NCBI RefSeq assembly: GCF_964340395.1
Contig: NC_135555.1
Coordinates: 13,897,246 to 13,961,245 of the forward strand
From: Glandiceps talaboti
Taxonomy: Eukaryota; Hemichordata; Enteropneusta; Spengelidae
Length of the DNA: 64,000 nt
Direction: 5' to 3'
Shown: one piece after another, positions 23,510-36,569 of the stretch
Position numbering within the stretch: the first letter of the stretch is position 1
Layout: each line of letters starts with the position of its first letter
Made by a program: the position numbers and the translations under genes
Notes under the pieces: model-generated
Seen by the model: the letters and a program-made list of their open reading frames with translations, nothing else
Databases searched by the model: none
What the model was told of the DNA's origin: nothing

Positions 23510-24130
23510 TTGTCGCACAGATGAAAAATTGTGGCGATGTTTACAGTATTAGTAGTAGTAAGATTTCCTTCACTCTACACGATAAAATGTCACTAAGATA
23601 TTTGTTGACCCAGACGATGAAATGTAGCAATATTACTAAGATATTTGTTGGCCCAGACGATAAAATGTAGCAATATTACTATTAAAGATGTTTGTTGACC
23701 TAGGCGATACAATGTAGCAATATTACTAAGATGTTTCTTCACTCAGACGATATAATGTAGCAATATTTAATACTAAGATGTTTCTTAATTCAGGTGGTAT
23801 AATGTAGCAATATTACTAAGATGTTTGTTGACCCAGACAATACAATGTAGCAATATTACTAAGATGTTTGTTCATTCAGACGATAAAATGTAGCAATACT
23901 ACTAAGATGTTTGCTCATTCAGATGGTATAATGTAGTAATTTTAATGTTTCTTAATTCAGACAGTATAATGTAACAATATTACTAAGATGTTTCTTAATT
24001 CAGGTGGTATAATGTAGCAATATTACTAAGATGTGTATTGACCCAGACAATAAAATTACTAGACGTTTGTTAATTCAGACGACAAAATGTAGCAATATTG
24101 TTGAAGATGTTTAAGATGATATGATGTGGA
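23510..24130. repeat. 43-bp-type minisatellite
   Basis: About a dozen imperfect units follow the scheme CAGACGATAAAATGTAGCAA, TATTACTAAGATGTTTGTTG, ACC. Variants differ mainly in the TTGTTGACC versus CTTAATTCA segment. The edge units are more diverged than the central ones. Confidence 0.85.
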
Positions 24131-24286
24131 AATCTTAGCAAGATTTTTTTTATCCAAATGACGCTCTGTTTCAAGTGATGTGATGTTTATCAGAAGATAG
24201 TAGATACCAGGCAAGACTGCTCAAGCAAAATGTGATAACTGTAAAATGAATACCAATCTCAAGTTGTGACGTGATCATAACAAATA

Positions 24287-27200
24287 TTTGTTGTATGAAG
24301 GTAAAATTATATCCCAATAACATGAATTATATAAGGCGTTGGATGGTTAAGCAAAAATAATGTACATGTACTGAATAAGTGCTGCAACAAGTGCGGCAAT
24401 ATGTCACCAAAGTTCATAGAGTATCTATCATAGAGTACAGCAATCTGTCAATTTGCAGTTAAAAACTCTGTATATCAAATCATGTTGTGTGTATTACTTC
24501 AATTTCTAAAAAAAATGTTAATACAGTCTTACTTTGTATTCCATGTTACGGTTAACTGGGAATTTAAATTCCTCACCACCTCAACATTTTACTTTAGGAC
24601 ATGTGTTACCAATATTTCGTGACACGTTTCAAGGGTCGAACATTTGAACATTTTATTTAAAAATCAAAGAATTACAGTCATGAACAAAATGACTGTAATT
24701 TGTGTCTTGTGACTGGATTATGGTATTGGTTATCGTAGCTCGCTAAACTTCATTTGTTCTAGCCTGTGTGTTTATTTCGTTGTTGTGGTATGTTCATATA
24801 CTTCCTTTAATCATACAATAGGACTATGTAATAAAACATACATTTAGTATCAAAGGCAAACCTTTGGCAAGCTGAAGCTGCTTGACAGATAACAGCACTT
24901 TTACAGCTAAATACAACATGATTTGTAATTGGGAGACCTCTTATAATAATTAATAGTTGAATTCATGTAAGCAAAACCCTTTTCCTCCAAAGACCCATGA
25001 GCGAAAGAGCATTACAACGACAGATTTTTCAAGCCAGAGCACATACATGTATTTCTGCTAACACTGGCGTGTACGTTTTGCAGTAAAGAGGGTTGTGGTT
25101 TCCCACGATACCACAGACATGTACATAACATTTATACGATTGCAAACTGAAAAAACAAGAACACGACAGGAAACAACTGCTAGGAAAAAAGAATAAATTT
25201 ATTCAACATTTGCTGGCGGGTTTGACAGAGAAAAGATAGTCATATAGTCATACGGAATGAAGGAATGATATCAATAGAATATTAAATGGATTGAATTTGG
25301 TGGTATAGATTCATTTTCACCATAAATGGCGATATTTTCGAGGTGAAATTGTAAACAACTGTGTTCGTCTTGGACTTCAAACAATTTGTAAACACATGTA
25401 CAATTTCTTTATATGTTCAGGCGATATATATTCTGACACCCAAATTCATACATTTGTGTTTTCTCTTTCGGAAAATAACAAATGTTCATTCAGTTTGCTG
25501 ACAAAAGAGAAAATAAATTTATGTTGGTAATATGTTACGTTGGAAGTCAACATCTGGTTTATTAAGGTGGACCGATAGTAGTGTAAAGCTATCTGGGGCA
25601 AATTTCACAAGCAGTTAAGATTTGGGGACTTGTTTGGCACTCTGAACTATGCGTGCACACAACAGGACGACCAGTCTCGATATATGGAGGAATAATAAGT
25701 ATTACATAAGCATATGTACATTTGATCTCATAAAATGTCAATTCTTGGGAACATTGTTCTGTAGATATTTTGTTTTAGATCTATAGATATGTTTCACTTT
25801 TAATGATATAACAGAGCGAAATGCTTACAATCTTAGCCAAATATTTTATTGCCTGCAGTTACATCAAAATGGGTCATCCAGTGAACGCATCCTGAATTGT
25901 ATGAATACAACTCAATAAGGCATGCCGGAAATCAAGTCATCTTCAACTGGAGGTATGCAGTTTGCACAGAATGGAAGAATTTTACAGTTGGTTTAATCCT
26001 TTTGGAACATACTGGTGTAAAAATTTTTGAATATTCTGAAGACTTTAACTGTGAAATAATCCGATGACTTCCGAGAGCGTTTACCAAATCGAATAGCTGG
26101 ATTTATAGGTCTTCGTCCTGAAAGTAAAATCACATGAATACGTTATTTCAAAATATCATGTAGTACCCATTGGCAAGTACTTAGAACAAACTTGATTTTA
26201 TAAGTAAGACCGGTTTTCGTTCTACTTACAGTTTTCAATATATATTCTGTCGGTCACATTGAAGTACAAATCCGACAAGAAACAAAACGGAAATGTGTTT
26301 TTGCGTACATCCATATACATAGTAAGTGATTGACATACCCATTACAAATACATGGAACAAATTTGCATATTTTCACATCTCTTTTACTATGTATGTTTTA
26401 AAACAGAAGATTAAGTTGAAGTATTCAACACATATTCTGTCTATCACATTCACGAGCATTTCTGACAGATTATAGAATAGCAAACGTGTGGTTGCGTACA
26501 TCGATATGTAAATTAAGCTGCTTGATATGTACTGCCACTTCAGCCGAAATAGCTAATCAAATATTCATGCCTGCACAAAATACCAGAAATGCAAAATAAG
26601 TGAATTCGTATTCAAATTAGGCTATTAATGATAATATCAGAATTAATTGAAAACTTCGTATACCAAATCAGAATGTCCAGCTCCAAGTTTCATTTCAATT
26701 GACAAACGCTTATAGAAGTATTAAGTACAAAAAGGGGTATTAAGAACAACAATGAGCGGATAAGTCAATTTACATCATATTGTGATTTTTAATAGTGGAC
26801 TATACTTGACCAGTTCAGTGGTCAATTCAGTGTCAATTGGGTAACACTATCGGATGTAAGGATCACATGACAAAGACGGCGATATGATATTACCGTCTTG
26901 TCTTATGATAAAATTGAGAGAACATTTAGTAAAAAAAGGATAATTGTCAATCCCGGATCAGTGTCTTGACACTTCCAACGCATATCAAGCCAGTATTATC
27001 ACAAATACAGTCCCCAAAACGCAACTAATTTCAAAAATTGAAATGACAGATTTCTTTCCTGTATATTCATAATACCGTACTCCAACATTAGGAGATAAAA
27101 GCCTGTAATACTCTCTAAAACGGCAGTTTGATAGACACTCTATGAGATCTGTGAGTGTGTTACACGGTCAGAGTCATCTAGCATAATGAGCGTAATCTTA

Positions 27201-27628
27201 ATCCGACCCCTATTTATATGCAAAGTGCGCCCTTAAAAGTGCGTTGCAATCCGTCTCAGAATTATTACGAAACTACACAATACGATACTTAGATGAAACT
27301 CTTGAAACTTTATCAAGTTTAGATTGGCAAACATAAAAAAAAATAGCATTCACATCCAGTAATACTACTAAAAAGATGTCTGGAGTTTCAAGATTTGGCG
27401 ACAGAGATTGCGTTTTGAAAGGTTCAATCGTACAACCCAGACGGACACTAAAAGGAAACTTTTTCCAAGAATTGGAGCAGTGACTGTAAAGGCTTACCGA
27501 ACTTTGGTGACATATTGCCGCACTTGTTGCAGCACTTATTTAAGTACATGTATATGATTTTTGCTTAACCATCCAACGCCTTATATAATTCATGTTATTG
27601 GGATATAATTTTACCTCCATACAACAAA
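24287..27628. mobile_element. 3.3-kb span between 133-bp inverted repeats
   Basis: The stretch 24,287 to about 24,419 (TTTGTTGTATGAAGGTAAAA ... GTGCGGCAATATGTCACCAAAGTTC) recurs in inverted orientation at about 27,492-27,628 with few changes. TA flanks both outer ends (24,285-24,286 and 27,629-27,630). This could be one element with long terminal inverted repeats or two copies of a smaller one. I see no transposase frame in the interior. A diverged direct repeat lies at about 26,235-26,318 and 26,427-26,510 (CATATTCTGTC ... TTGCGTACATC). Confidence 0.5.
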
Positions 27629-27929
27629 TATAAGCTGTCTTAGTTGCATTATAGCAAACAAGCAAGAAACATAGAGTACACCATGGGCTAGGATTGAACA
27701 CACCAAAAGAGATTACAATCGGCCGACAGTTTGTCATCGATATGTGTCTCGATACGACTGAAATAAAAAATTGAAATGGCACTATCGGGATATCAAGCAA
27801 AATGCCCTGCGTTCTTTTCATTAATTAATTTGTTGTTTAATCGAAACAGTCAAAAAATGATACTATTGTACTGAAACGCCGTAATCCTACAAAGATCGAG
27901 CCTGTAGAGGTTCCCAATGGAGACTTCCT

Positions 27930-28015
27930 CGTTGGAAAAAAAATCTGACTTGAAAAGGATACACGTATACACTCGTTGGAAAAAAATCTGACTTGAAAAG
28001 GATACACGTATACAC
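27930..28015. repeat. 44-bp tandem duplication
   Basis: CGTTGGAAAAAAAATCTGAC plus TTGAAAAGGATACACGTATACACT occurs twice in a row, the second unit one A shorter. No gene context. Confidence 0.9.
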
Positions 28016-30655
28016 AACTGTTCCATGTACACAGCCTCATGGCAATACATAAAGTCAAGGCAAGTTTGAAATATTGTCATCACATATTACCATTTAATAT
28101 GTACTATACGCAAACAACGTGTAGATGACGGCTTTTCCCCCTAATGGATCTTCATCTAATCTGGACATCCTACTTAAAGTTTACCTAGCATCTTGATGAA
28201 CCTGAATTTGTGACTTATTTCTTATAGGCTTAGAATCTTACAACATGTCGACAGTGACAGCAATTAATTTGTTTGTTTTTTTGTACCCCAGTTCATCCCA
28301 TATATGTAAGCTATTTCTTTACTACAGCCAAGTATCGATTTGCAAACACTCAGAACGAATTTAAGATATTCAAGCATTCGTTCAGTTGAATTTATGACAT
28401 GTTTATGTAAAGGTAGTCCGTAGAAGATGAATTATGCAAATATGACACCTGATGTTTTGTAAGAGCATCACCCGGAGATTAGCCCCGAACCTTCGTTTGG
28501 TTAATCTCAGTTATGTTCTCTCAAGAGGACGTAATCATGATCAACCCATGATGGCAAAGGTTGTAACCTATCTGAGGATTCAATCAATGAAACACACGAT
28601 CATAATGGGGAATATAAACACAATATATAACAAATGCTTAAACATCCTAAGGATCGAAGATGTAGATACTTATGTTGCGTACTAAGGTCTGACACACCAA
28701 AACGACATTTTATTGAGGAAAACGCAACAAAATTAGGAAAAAATAAGAGTGAGCATAAGTAAACATGAAAACATCTTAAACTGCTCGCATATTCCAAAGG
28801 TTGTATGAATAAGTATAGTAGCAATATGCCATTGTCGACGTCAGTTATTTCTATGAATTATATGTGATAAAATAGTGATCGTAAGTACAGTGAGTCTAGC
28901 CAATCGAAACATCACACATATTGCACCAAGAAAGTGTAGTATTGTTTTTACTGCTATAACGCGTAGATCATGCCCTAGACTATGTTTTGGGTTTAGGTTT
29001 AGAATATATTTTGTTGTGTAAAAATAGAGACAACCGAATTGAAAAGATATATTTAAGGCAAATTAAACGAATATGTTATCTCCTGGTCCTTGTCTCTTCA
29101 AAACGATATTGATAATTGATAGTAAATTGCACAAGACGGCATGATGAAGACTTGATAGCTCGTCCTAATACGATGTAAGTAATGGGTTTAAGCTTTTTGG
29201 GGACTTCCCATGCGTTGAGGCATAAACGCATAACGAATAATCCAATATATTTGTTAAGAAGAATGACACACTCATCAGCCGGAAAAAGTGGCAGACGTCT
29301 TGAAAGAAGAGCACCCACACAACCATACGCAAACATCTTAGAAGTTATTAGGTTGAGTGACCATCACCCACGTGCTATTCCATTTTAAATTAATTATGCA
29401 TGCAAATACTTGCTAAGATGTGTCATTTCATTTATCTTGATAACATGGTATAAATAGACTCGAAAAGATGAGAAGGAAATGACGCAAAAGGGTGGAGAAT
29501 TCCTTGAAAAAGAAAGGGTGCTGTAGCTTTCTGACTCTGTGTGGTTGAAATTTTGTCTGCTTTTCGAAATGTGTCAACTTTCATAAAATGAAATCATGTT
29601 TCGTTTCGAATTTTAAGAAGCCATCATATTTTGTTGTAACGTATTCCTGATAAAGCATAAAACACGGAAAAGTATAACATGAAAAGAAAATTTGTTTACT
29701 CTAATAACCCACATGATATTCGACCTTTTTGAAAGAAAAGTTTCTCACAAAAATCATTACATGTAATTTTTTTCTGGCAGGCAAGTATTGGCTACATAGG
29801 TATAACTTTACGTAGTTAGCTCCCGTTGCTGTAAGAGTGAAACCCGCCGGGGGAAGGGATTATGTTTTTGAAAATCGACTGCGAATTAATCAACCATTGG
29901 GAAATATATCAATTCTTATCTGCCCGTAAGTCAAGACGAAATCTTTCACACGTATGACCAGCAACATAAATATTTCATAACCTCTTCTACAGATTACTAT
30001 AAATACTATGAACATAACTTAATCGATTGGGGTGCCCACTGTATTACTCCCGATGACGTAGTACGGATGACACCTTTTTCCAAATTAAAGTCATTACATA
30101 CTGAACTCAATATTTTTAAAAGATCAATGATATGTGTATTGTTAAAACAAGGTGTTATCCTCTTTAATAACGTATTAAAATCAAAGAATGGATTATCGTC
30201 ATCAAAAACCATACGATTCATTTTTATTTGTTCCATAGTAGAACACCTTGCAATTGATGTTGCATGATAAAAATGATAAATACGCATCTTCGGTTATTTG
30301 AGAAACCTAATATAACATCTAACATAAAGTAATCGCACAAACCCCATTGTCGATACCAAGAAAAGGATGCACAATATGTAAAGACGTTTGTTGACAGTTT
30401 AAAGACATACATCATCAGATCCTGTCTACTGACTTCTACGTTTGTCACCTTGTTCCTTTATCATACCTACTATAGTACCTACATATCTCCTTACCCCATC
30501 ACTTACTTCCATTGTACATGCATACAGACATTATTATCCATTAGCACTTTCTATACTACTTGCATCCCTACTAACTACACATGCACTTCAACTTTTTATA
30601 TTATATCCACATTTCTACCAAACTTTCATCTTTGCATGGCTGTCTACGCACTTAC
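28016..30655. other. Gene-free stretch
   Basis: Several open frames of 60-95 codons exist (for example 29,076-29,336 and 30,006-30,287 on the minus strand). They show no recognisable domain, splice context or codon pattern that would support calling them genes. Confidence 0.4.
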
Positions 30656-30697
30656 TCAACTACCCACCCACCCACCCACCCACCCACCCACCCACCC
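30656..30697. repeat. (CCCA)n microsatellite
   Basis: A short CCCA tract inside a C/T-rich stretch (30,440-30,790) that produces Thr/Pro/Leu-rich spurious frames. Confidence 0.85.
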
Positions 30698-30799
30698 TCT
30701 AAACTACCTGTCTCCATATCTACCCACATCCCTGTCAAGCATCCATCCCTTCTACCTTGACCCTATATCCTTACGTGTCTACTAGCATCACATCAGCCG

Positions 30800-33240
30800 C
30801 TTCGAATGTTGCAATAAACTACTGAATATTAGTAATATCTTCCAGTTCAAACACCTTTTTGAACTGTTACCCTTTGGTTGGCGATATAGAAACATCAGAA
30901 CTAAAGAAAGTTAAAGATTTATTTTATCCATCTACAATTCGCATTTTAAATCAATCTAGATCTTTACCATTTTACATTTATTTTTTTATATGTCAACTTG
31001 TACTGTCTTTTAAAAACATTTAATCAGCTGCTTTTAATTTCTCACAGTTCTTAGATTACCTTTTATTTAAATACCCCATTTAAGGAATGTCAATTTCTAT
31101 ACTACTGATGTATTTTTGTGAGCAGATGGCAATAATGTTTTTGTATTATATTATTCTTATACAGCCTATTTAAGAAAAGGAGAAGGCAATCTCATATAAC
31201 TGCAATATTGATATCTTTGATAAAAAGTCGCATATTGATATCATTAATAAAAGTATAATATTACTATCTTACAACCAATGACTACTATGTATGAATTAGC
31301 AATTATTCTCAAAAATGAATGTTTTATGTGATTTTTGCGTCATAAGGTATCGCATTACTTTGTTATATATCTTATTGATGGCATTTTTTTTACCAACTGA
31401 GGTGATTTACATTTTATGAAAAAAATATTATATTATCAGATTAAACGTTACGAAAAAGGACCTGAAATATAAATAAGGCAATTGAAGTAAAACTTTTATC
31501 TTACAGAGAAACTTTAGAATATTAAAAGGTAAGATACATCATATATGAAAATTTAAATTTAGAAAATAATCGGTACATCCCACAGTTATGTCTAAGCTGT
31601 GCCTATGCTTCCAACCGTCTACGGTTGTTTTTTCTTTATAGTCTCGTTAATACTGTTTAACCAAGACGCGTTTGACTTAAAGTATAAAACGTTTATAGAG
31701 CTAAATTGTTTATATAAAACTGTTGAGTTGTACATTGTATAAACTCTGACATGTAACAGTTTGATACCTAAATGTACTCTACACGTCATAAACAATCCCC
31801 ATCCTTTATTCAAGAAAACTCCAACTCATTCTCAGTTAAACTCAAGAGGAAGGAGAAACTTACTTTCTCTTACTGAAGCAAGAAATCAGGGGTGCGGTGC
31901 GATATTTTTGAATTGAGAAACAATGACCCGGAAAAGGTATTAAAATTATACTTCAAAATGGCGACATGATTCCATCATGTTAACTCTATTGAAAAGTAAT
32001 AGACTGTCTTTATTCAGTCTTAAAGGCTTCAAGAAATTTGATAGTGTGTCGCAAACACCGAGTCTGAGTTGCACTAGCATCCTGTTAAAGCAAGGGTGGT
32101 GATAAAGATCACTTTACTTGTCTAGGATGGGTTCCAGTCTATATTATAAATACGACTAATAATAGAGTTCAAAACTCTAATATTACAGTGCCATGACAGA
32201 CAATGGCTACAATCTCTTGTTCCATGATGTTCTAAGTGGGTGAACGACCATCTGTGGTCCAACACAAGAAAATTTGAAATGTTTAAATAAGGCGGCAGTT
32301 CATGAGAGAGAATTTAAGACATACCCTTTTAAAACATTATTATCACTTGCCGTTGTTAATCCTGTGTTAATATTGAGTTTGGTCCATTCTTTTTAATCGC
32401 AATGTTTTTAAACTGCTAACTTTAATGTGCATATGTAGTATGTCTACTTTGTAAATGAACTTGCTCTTTTTTTCTTATTACCATATTGATATTAATAACG
32501 ATGTTGTTGGTAGTAAATAAGTCAACCGAGTAATGCAGTTGTATATTCCCAAACATTACGGATTGAATTTAGGTAATACTTGTTAGGTTTCGTTCTTTTA
32601 CTGTCACGATTTCTTGACAAATTATGATAAAACTAGTTAACATCATCTACCTTTTTTTTCAACATCGTTTTGCGTTTTCACAATATGAACAATGGGTATA
32701 AAAGAAAAATATGTTCTTCACAAGGTAAGTGGATATTTAACTTGCTTAATTGAAAACGTTGACAGGGTAATTATAGAAGCACGTTTTTTCAATAACATGT
32801 TCTCACATTATTGGAGCCATACGGATTGGGAAGGATAATCCCTTCGTAACTTTTTCTATATGCTGCTGCTCTGCAAGACAACATTTTGTATGTATCAAGG
32901 ACATTTGATCTTAACAAGTTTTTACTGAAGATCTAGAGTTATGGAGATTAATATCAACTGTCTTGTCGGTACACGTCGGCACTCAATTTTACATTCTAAA
33001 TTTTTCTGTAATGTATAAAAATCTTAATTTCAAAAATTAAAGTGACTTACTTTTCAAACCCGTCTGATATCGTTTTTTGTCATGAAAACTTTAATTGTAT
33101 AGTTGTTTTAGGAACATTAAATAGTGCGCGATTTTTCATTGTAATTTTCTTTGTGCTACCTTTTCCAATATTCCCTGCCGTAAAATGCCGTACATATACG
33201 TAAAGCAATCGTAAAACAATAATTATTAAAAAGATACTAA
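30800..33240. other. Gene-free AT-rich stretch
   Basis: Nothing recognisable beyond AT-rich sequence. No transposon ends or exons that I can support. Confidence 0.4.
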
Positions 33241-33252
33241 ACTTTTCGGAAC

Positions 33253-33349
33253 AAACAAACAAACAAACAAACAACAAACAAACAGACAGACAGACAGACA
33301 GACACACAAACAAACAAACAAACAAACAAACAAACAAACAAACAAACAA
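33253..33349. repeat. (CAAA)n/(CAGA)n microsatellite
   Basis: CAAA units, then CAGA, then CAAA again. The minus-strand Phe-Val-Cys-Leu frames are artefacts. Confidence 0.95.
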
Positions 33350-33620
33350 TGGGGCAAAGTGTTCTCCATATGCCTCTTATAGTGAATATATACATTTTCT
33401 AACCACAATGTTCCTAAGTCAAACTGAGTTCAGCAGATCATGTTTCAATGTGTAATGACGGAGGTGAAAATGTAATGGGTGATATTATCCGTTGGCCGTG
33501 GTCAATTTGTATGAATTTAGTGTTTTACCTCCTAATTGAAATCTTAAATCTTATCGTTATTACTATAGAATACGTCTTCAAATGGAAATTCGTCTTTGTT
33601 GGTTAACTGTAGTATCGGAA

Positions 33621-33836
33621 ACTGAACTTTTGTTCCAAACATAAACTTGAAGATTGTACCTGAAATTTTCAACTGCACACTTCAGCCTGTATCAACAGAT
33701 TGATCCACTTATTAGACTGACGTGTCCATAAGGTCACGTGTGCTGAATAGTGAGTCAATCTGTTGACAAAGACTGAAGAGTGCAGTCAAAAATTTCAGGT
33801 ATAATTTCCATGCTTGTGTTTGGAACTAAAGTTCAA
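33621..33836. mobile_element. Foldback MITE, about 216 bp
   Basis: Two arms of about 100 bp each are imperfect reverse complements. The left begins CTGAACTTTTGTTCCAAACA and runs through ATTTTCAACTGCACACTTCA to AACAGATTGATCCACT. The right mirrors it and ends TGTTTGGAACTAAAGTTCAA. The RNA or single strand would form one long hairpin. A half copy is at 8346-8420. No coding content. Confidence 0.7.
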
Positions 33837-34405
33837 ATGGATACTACCATTAGAATATGCTTTTACTTTCTTAAAAATACTTGCTGGTTTCGTGGCCATG
33901 GTTAGAGTTTACAGTTATATTCATTTTTAAATTGACAACATTTCGCAAATGAACTTTTAGGGATTAAACCATTCTCGATTATGTAAATGTATAAACATCG
34001 ACATATCATCGGCATCAACAAGAACATTTGTTGCTATTCACCATCTTCTTAAAATATTTCTCAATATACTGGCGGTACAAATAAAAATCAGCTCTGAGCA
34101 AGTCGTTCGTTAATCTGCCAATTTTATAACAGCTCCTCGTTCTAAAAAAATGCTCACTTAAGTCCATATCATCATATACTGTATAGTCGGTATATTAATA
34201 ATTAATTTGTACGGGTGTTTAACTGTTGCTCTGCTGTATCCTCTGAGACAATTTCATGCTATGTAAGCTTAACATGAGAGTTTTACATACTCCAGTTAGC
34301 AGATCTTATGATTATCGTTCTTGAAATATTAATTGTACATTCTTCATGTATGCATACACATATAATAAGCCCGAAAAGCAAAGAAATGTAAGTCGATGTA
34401 CTTAC

Positions 34406-34610
34406 TTGGTGGGGTTGCCACTTCACGTATGGTACTTTTAGATGGTTCCGTGTCTTCCGTGTTTGTTGTAGCAGTCGCACATAGTTGTCGGAGGTAGAGG
34501 GGTAGAAGTAACTTTCTACAGGCCTCTAAGTTACCGTGAGACCCACGAGTGAAAATAACAGCCACCAACAACGAAAGACATAGGCTCGAACACAGGTACG
34601 TCAATTTCAT
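34406..34610 (-). CDS. Orphan first coding exon of a small secreted protein
   Basis: The ATG at 34,610 directly follows a strong minus-strand splice acceptor (a CT-rich tract then CAATTTCAG). The frame ends at a good donor (CCACCAA then GTAAGT at 34,405), giving 68 codons plus one base. The peptide starts MKLTYLCSSLCLSLLVAVIF, a typical signal peptide. It continues with TRGSHGNLEACRKLLLPLYL, then RQLCATATT and a Thr/Glu-rich tail. An intron in the 5'UTR just before the ATG and a short secreted product fit a peptide-hormone-like or small secreted protein. I cannot identify the family, nor find the following exon with confidence, so the gene is incomplete here. Confidence 0.4.
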
Positions 34611-35265
34611 CTGAAATTGAAGGGAAAAAAAGGGAAAACTTATGATTTTGTTGTTTTCGGTGTTCGAAATCTTGCTTACACGAAAAATATCTCCGAAGGA
34701 GAAGGATAAAGAACTATGTTCATACTTCTGAATTAACTTGAAGTCGGACTGACGTCGGAAATATTAGGCTTTAGACAAAATGTGACGAAATATAAGGACT
34801 GGGGATTATTCCATTTAGAAGAATGGGATAACTCTTTTTGTACATCAGTTTCCAAATCTGACCGCCTTATAGGGTTATGAAAGTCACTATTAAACACATT
34901 ACTCATAGGATTACATACATTTACTCCAAAATTGGGTGAAACGGTGGGCGTTCTCAGCACATAAAAGATTTATACGAAAAAATCGTATATTCTTTTCGTA
35001 ATCATTATGATGTACAAAGACTTCCTAAAATTTATGAATTGCAGAATATTAGACGCAGTTTCGAGTATAGGTGTAAAGTTCATGTTAGTAGTCACGGTTT
35101 CCATAACGTCCTTGTAAATCTTATGCATTGAATGTAGATAGAACTGATAAATAGGATAACAAGTAAAAGAAGTTTTCGCAGTACAACTCACACAGTCATG
35201 CAGTATCTTGATACAAACAGAATGTACACACACAGTTCCGTATCTTTCGTTCCTTCAAATGTAGC
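34611..35265. other. Gene-free stretch upstream of orphan exon
   Basis: Would hold the 5'UTR intron and upstream exon of the orphan gene if it is real. I cannot place that exon. Confidence 0.3.
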
Positions 35266-35279
35266 TGAAACTGTACAAA

Positions 35280-35714
35280 TTCGAACACATAACCCCTATT
35301 CTAAAACAACTTCATTGGCTTCCAGTATCACATCGTATTGTTTTCAAACTTCTATCACTTATAAAGCCCCCCAATGGAATCTCTCCACAATATCTCAAGA
35401 ACTTAATTACACCCCGTTCTTCATTACGCACTCTTCGTTCATCCGATAAATGCCTTCTGCACACACCCAAATGGAATGTGGTTTCCTATGGTCGCCGCTC
35501 ATTCTCTTCAGCAGCTCCTAACATTGGAACTCTCTACCCCTGGACATAAAAACCTCTCCTAATGTAAACATTTTCAAAAGACCCTTGAAAACTCACATAT
35601 TTCAGAGAGTATTTTCATCTTCGTTCTAACTCTAAGCGCCACTGAACATTGTTTTCTTTGGATATTTGGCGCTATATAAATTTATTGGATAGATAGATAG
35701 ATAGATAGATAGAA
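35280..35714 (+). mobile_element. L2/CR1-type LINE 3' fragment, decayed
   Basis: The plus strand reads ITPILKQLHWLPVSHRIVFK, then a region with frameshifts matching SPQYL...TLRSSDK...YGRRSFS.AAP...TLYPW and FKRPLKTH. This is the familiar C-terminal end of L2-like LINE ORF2. It closes with GGCGCTATATAAATTTATTG and a (GATA)n tail (35,692-35,714), the expected 3' end. No reverse-transcriptase core remains, so this is a dead 5'-truncated copy. Confidence 0.8.
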
Positions 35715-36479
35715 GGTATTCAAGTTGCCAGGGGGATATCAGAAAACTGACTGTTTTTCCAGTATGGCCACATATGAAAACTACTTACTGGTGGTTTAAA
35801 GATGAGAAGCCATTTTGGCAGGCAATGGTTGAAATTGTCAGGAGTATTTAAGACACTGGGGAACCGGTATAGCTAGTATCAATATACACTTAATATCTCT
35901 TTGTAACCATAGTGTTGAAAATATATGTTCATTTCGAGGTAGAACCTTTTGAAATATACATATGATCAGGAGGGAAAAGAATGTATTTTTTTCCTTTCGA
36001 ACATTACTTGCATTTAGTAAACAAACATTATCATTCAGTTTTGCGCTTTCGGGTGCTGTTTCGCATTTTCTATAGCATAAATCAAAGCTGCTGTCATATT
36101 TCATCGTGTGGTCGTGCCTGTACGAAGAAATAAAGTGAACGAAAAATGGCTCATTTTACAAACTTTTCAACTTAGACTAACGATAGTAATTGGTAACAGT
36201 GGTGATTTGACAAAAACATCTTTTTAGGTATGTGATGGACTATGACATCTACAACATGTTTATTTGCGCTTCAACAGCACCATTCTATTGCTGTACAATA
36301 AATCTTGAAAAATAAAACGAAACACTGCGGTTTACGAATATATTGTGCCTGTGTGTAGAATTCGTTGGTTTAAGAATGGAAAGCAAAGTAATTTCCGTAT
36401 AAACTATTTCTATTAGCTTAATTAAATTATCAGATATGGCTAATAGACTAAGTTCTTAGGCGGGACATGGACTCTTTGT

Positions 36480-36480
<1 letters not shown>
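35715..36480. other. Gene-free stretch
   Basis: No exon or repeat structure recognised. Confidence 0.4.

Positions 36481-36560
<80 letters not shown>
36481..36560. repeat. (TA)n microsatellite
   Basis: About 80 bp of pure TA. Confidence 0.97.

Positions 36561-36569
<9 letters not shown>

Noticed and set aside
23510-24130. Regularly spaced repeats considered as a CRISPR array
   Set aside because: Units are contiguous and variable, without unique spacers or cas genes, and the genome is an animal's. It is a minisatellite.
28016-30448. Open frames of 66-93 codons, including the minus-strand frame 30,006-30,287
   Set aside because: No domain, no coding-type splice context and overlapping frames on the opposite strand. 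I cannot support a gene.
30780-30905. Possible second exon (-) for the orphan secreted-protein gene, after a CTTTCTTTAG acceptor
   Set aside because: The phase fits, but the short peptide lacks any recognisable processed-peptide signature and such acceptors are frequent by chance in AT-rich DNA.
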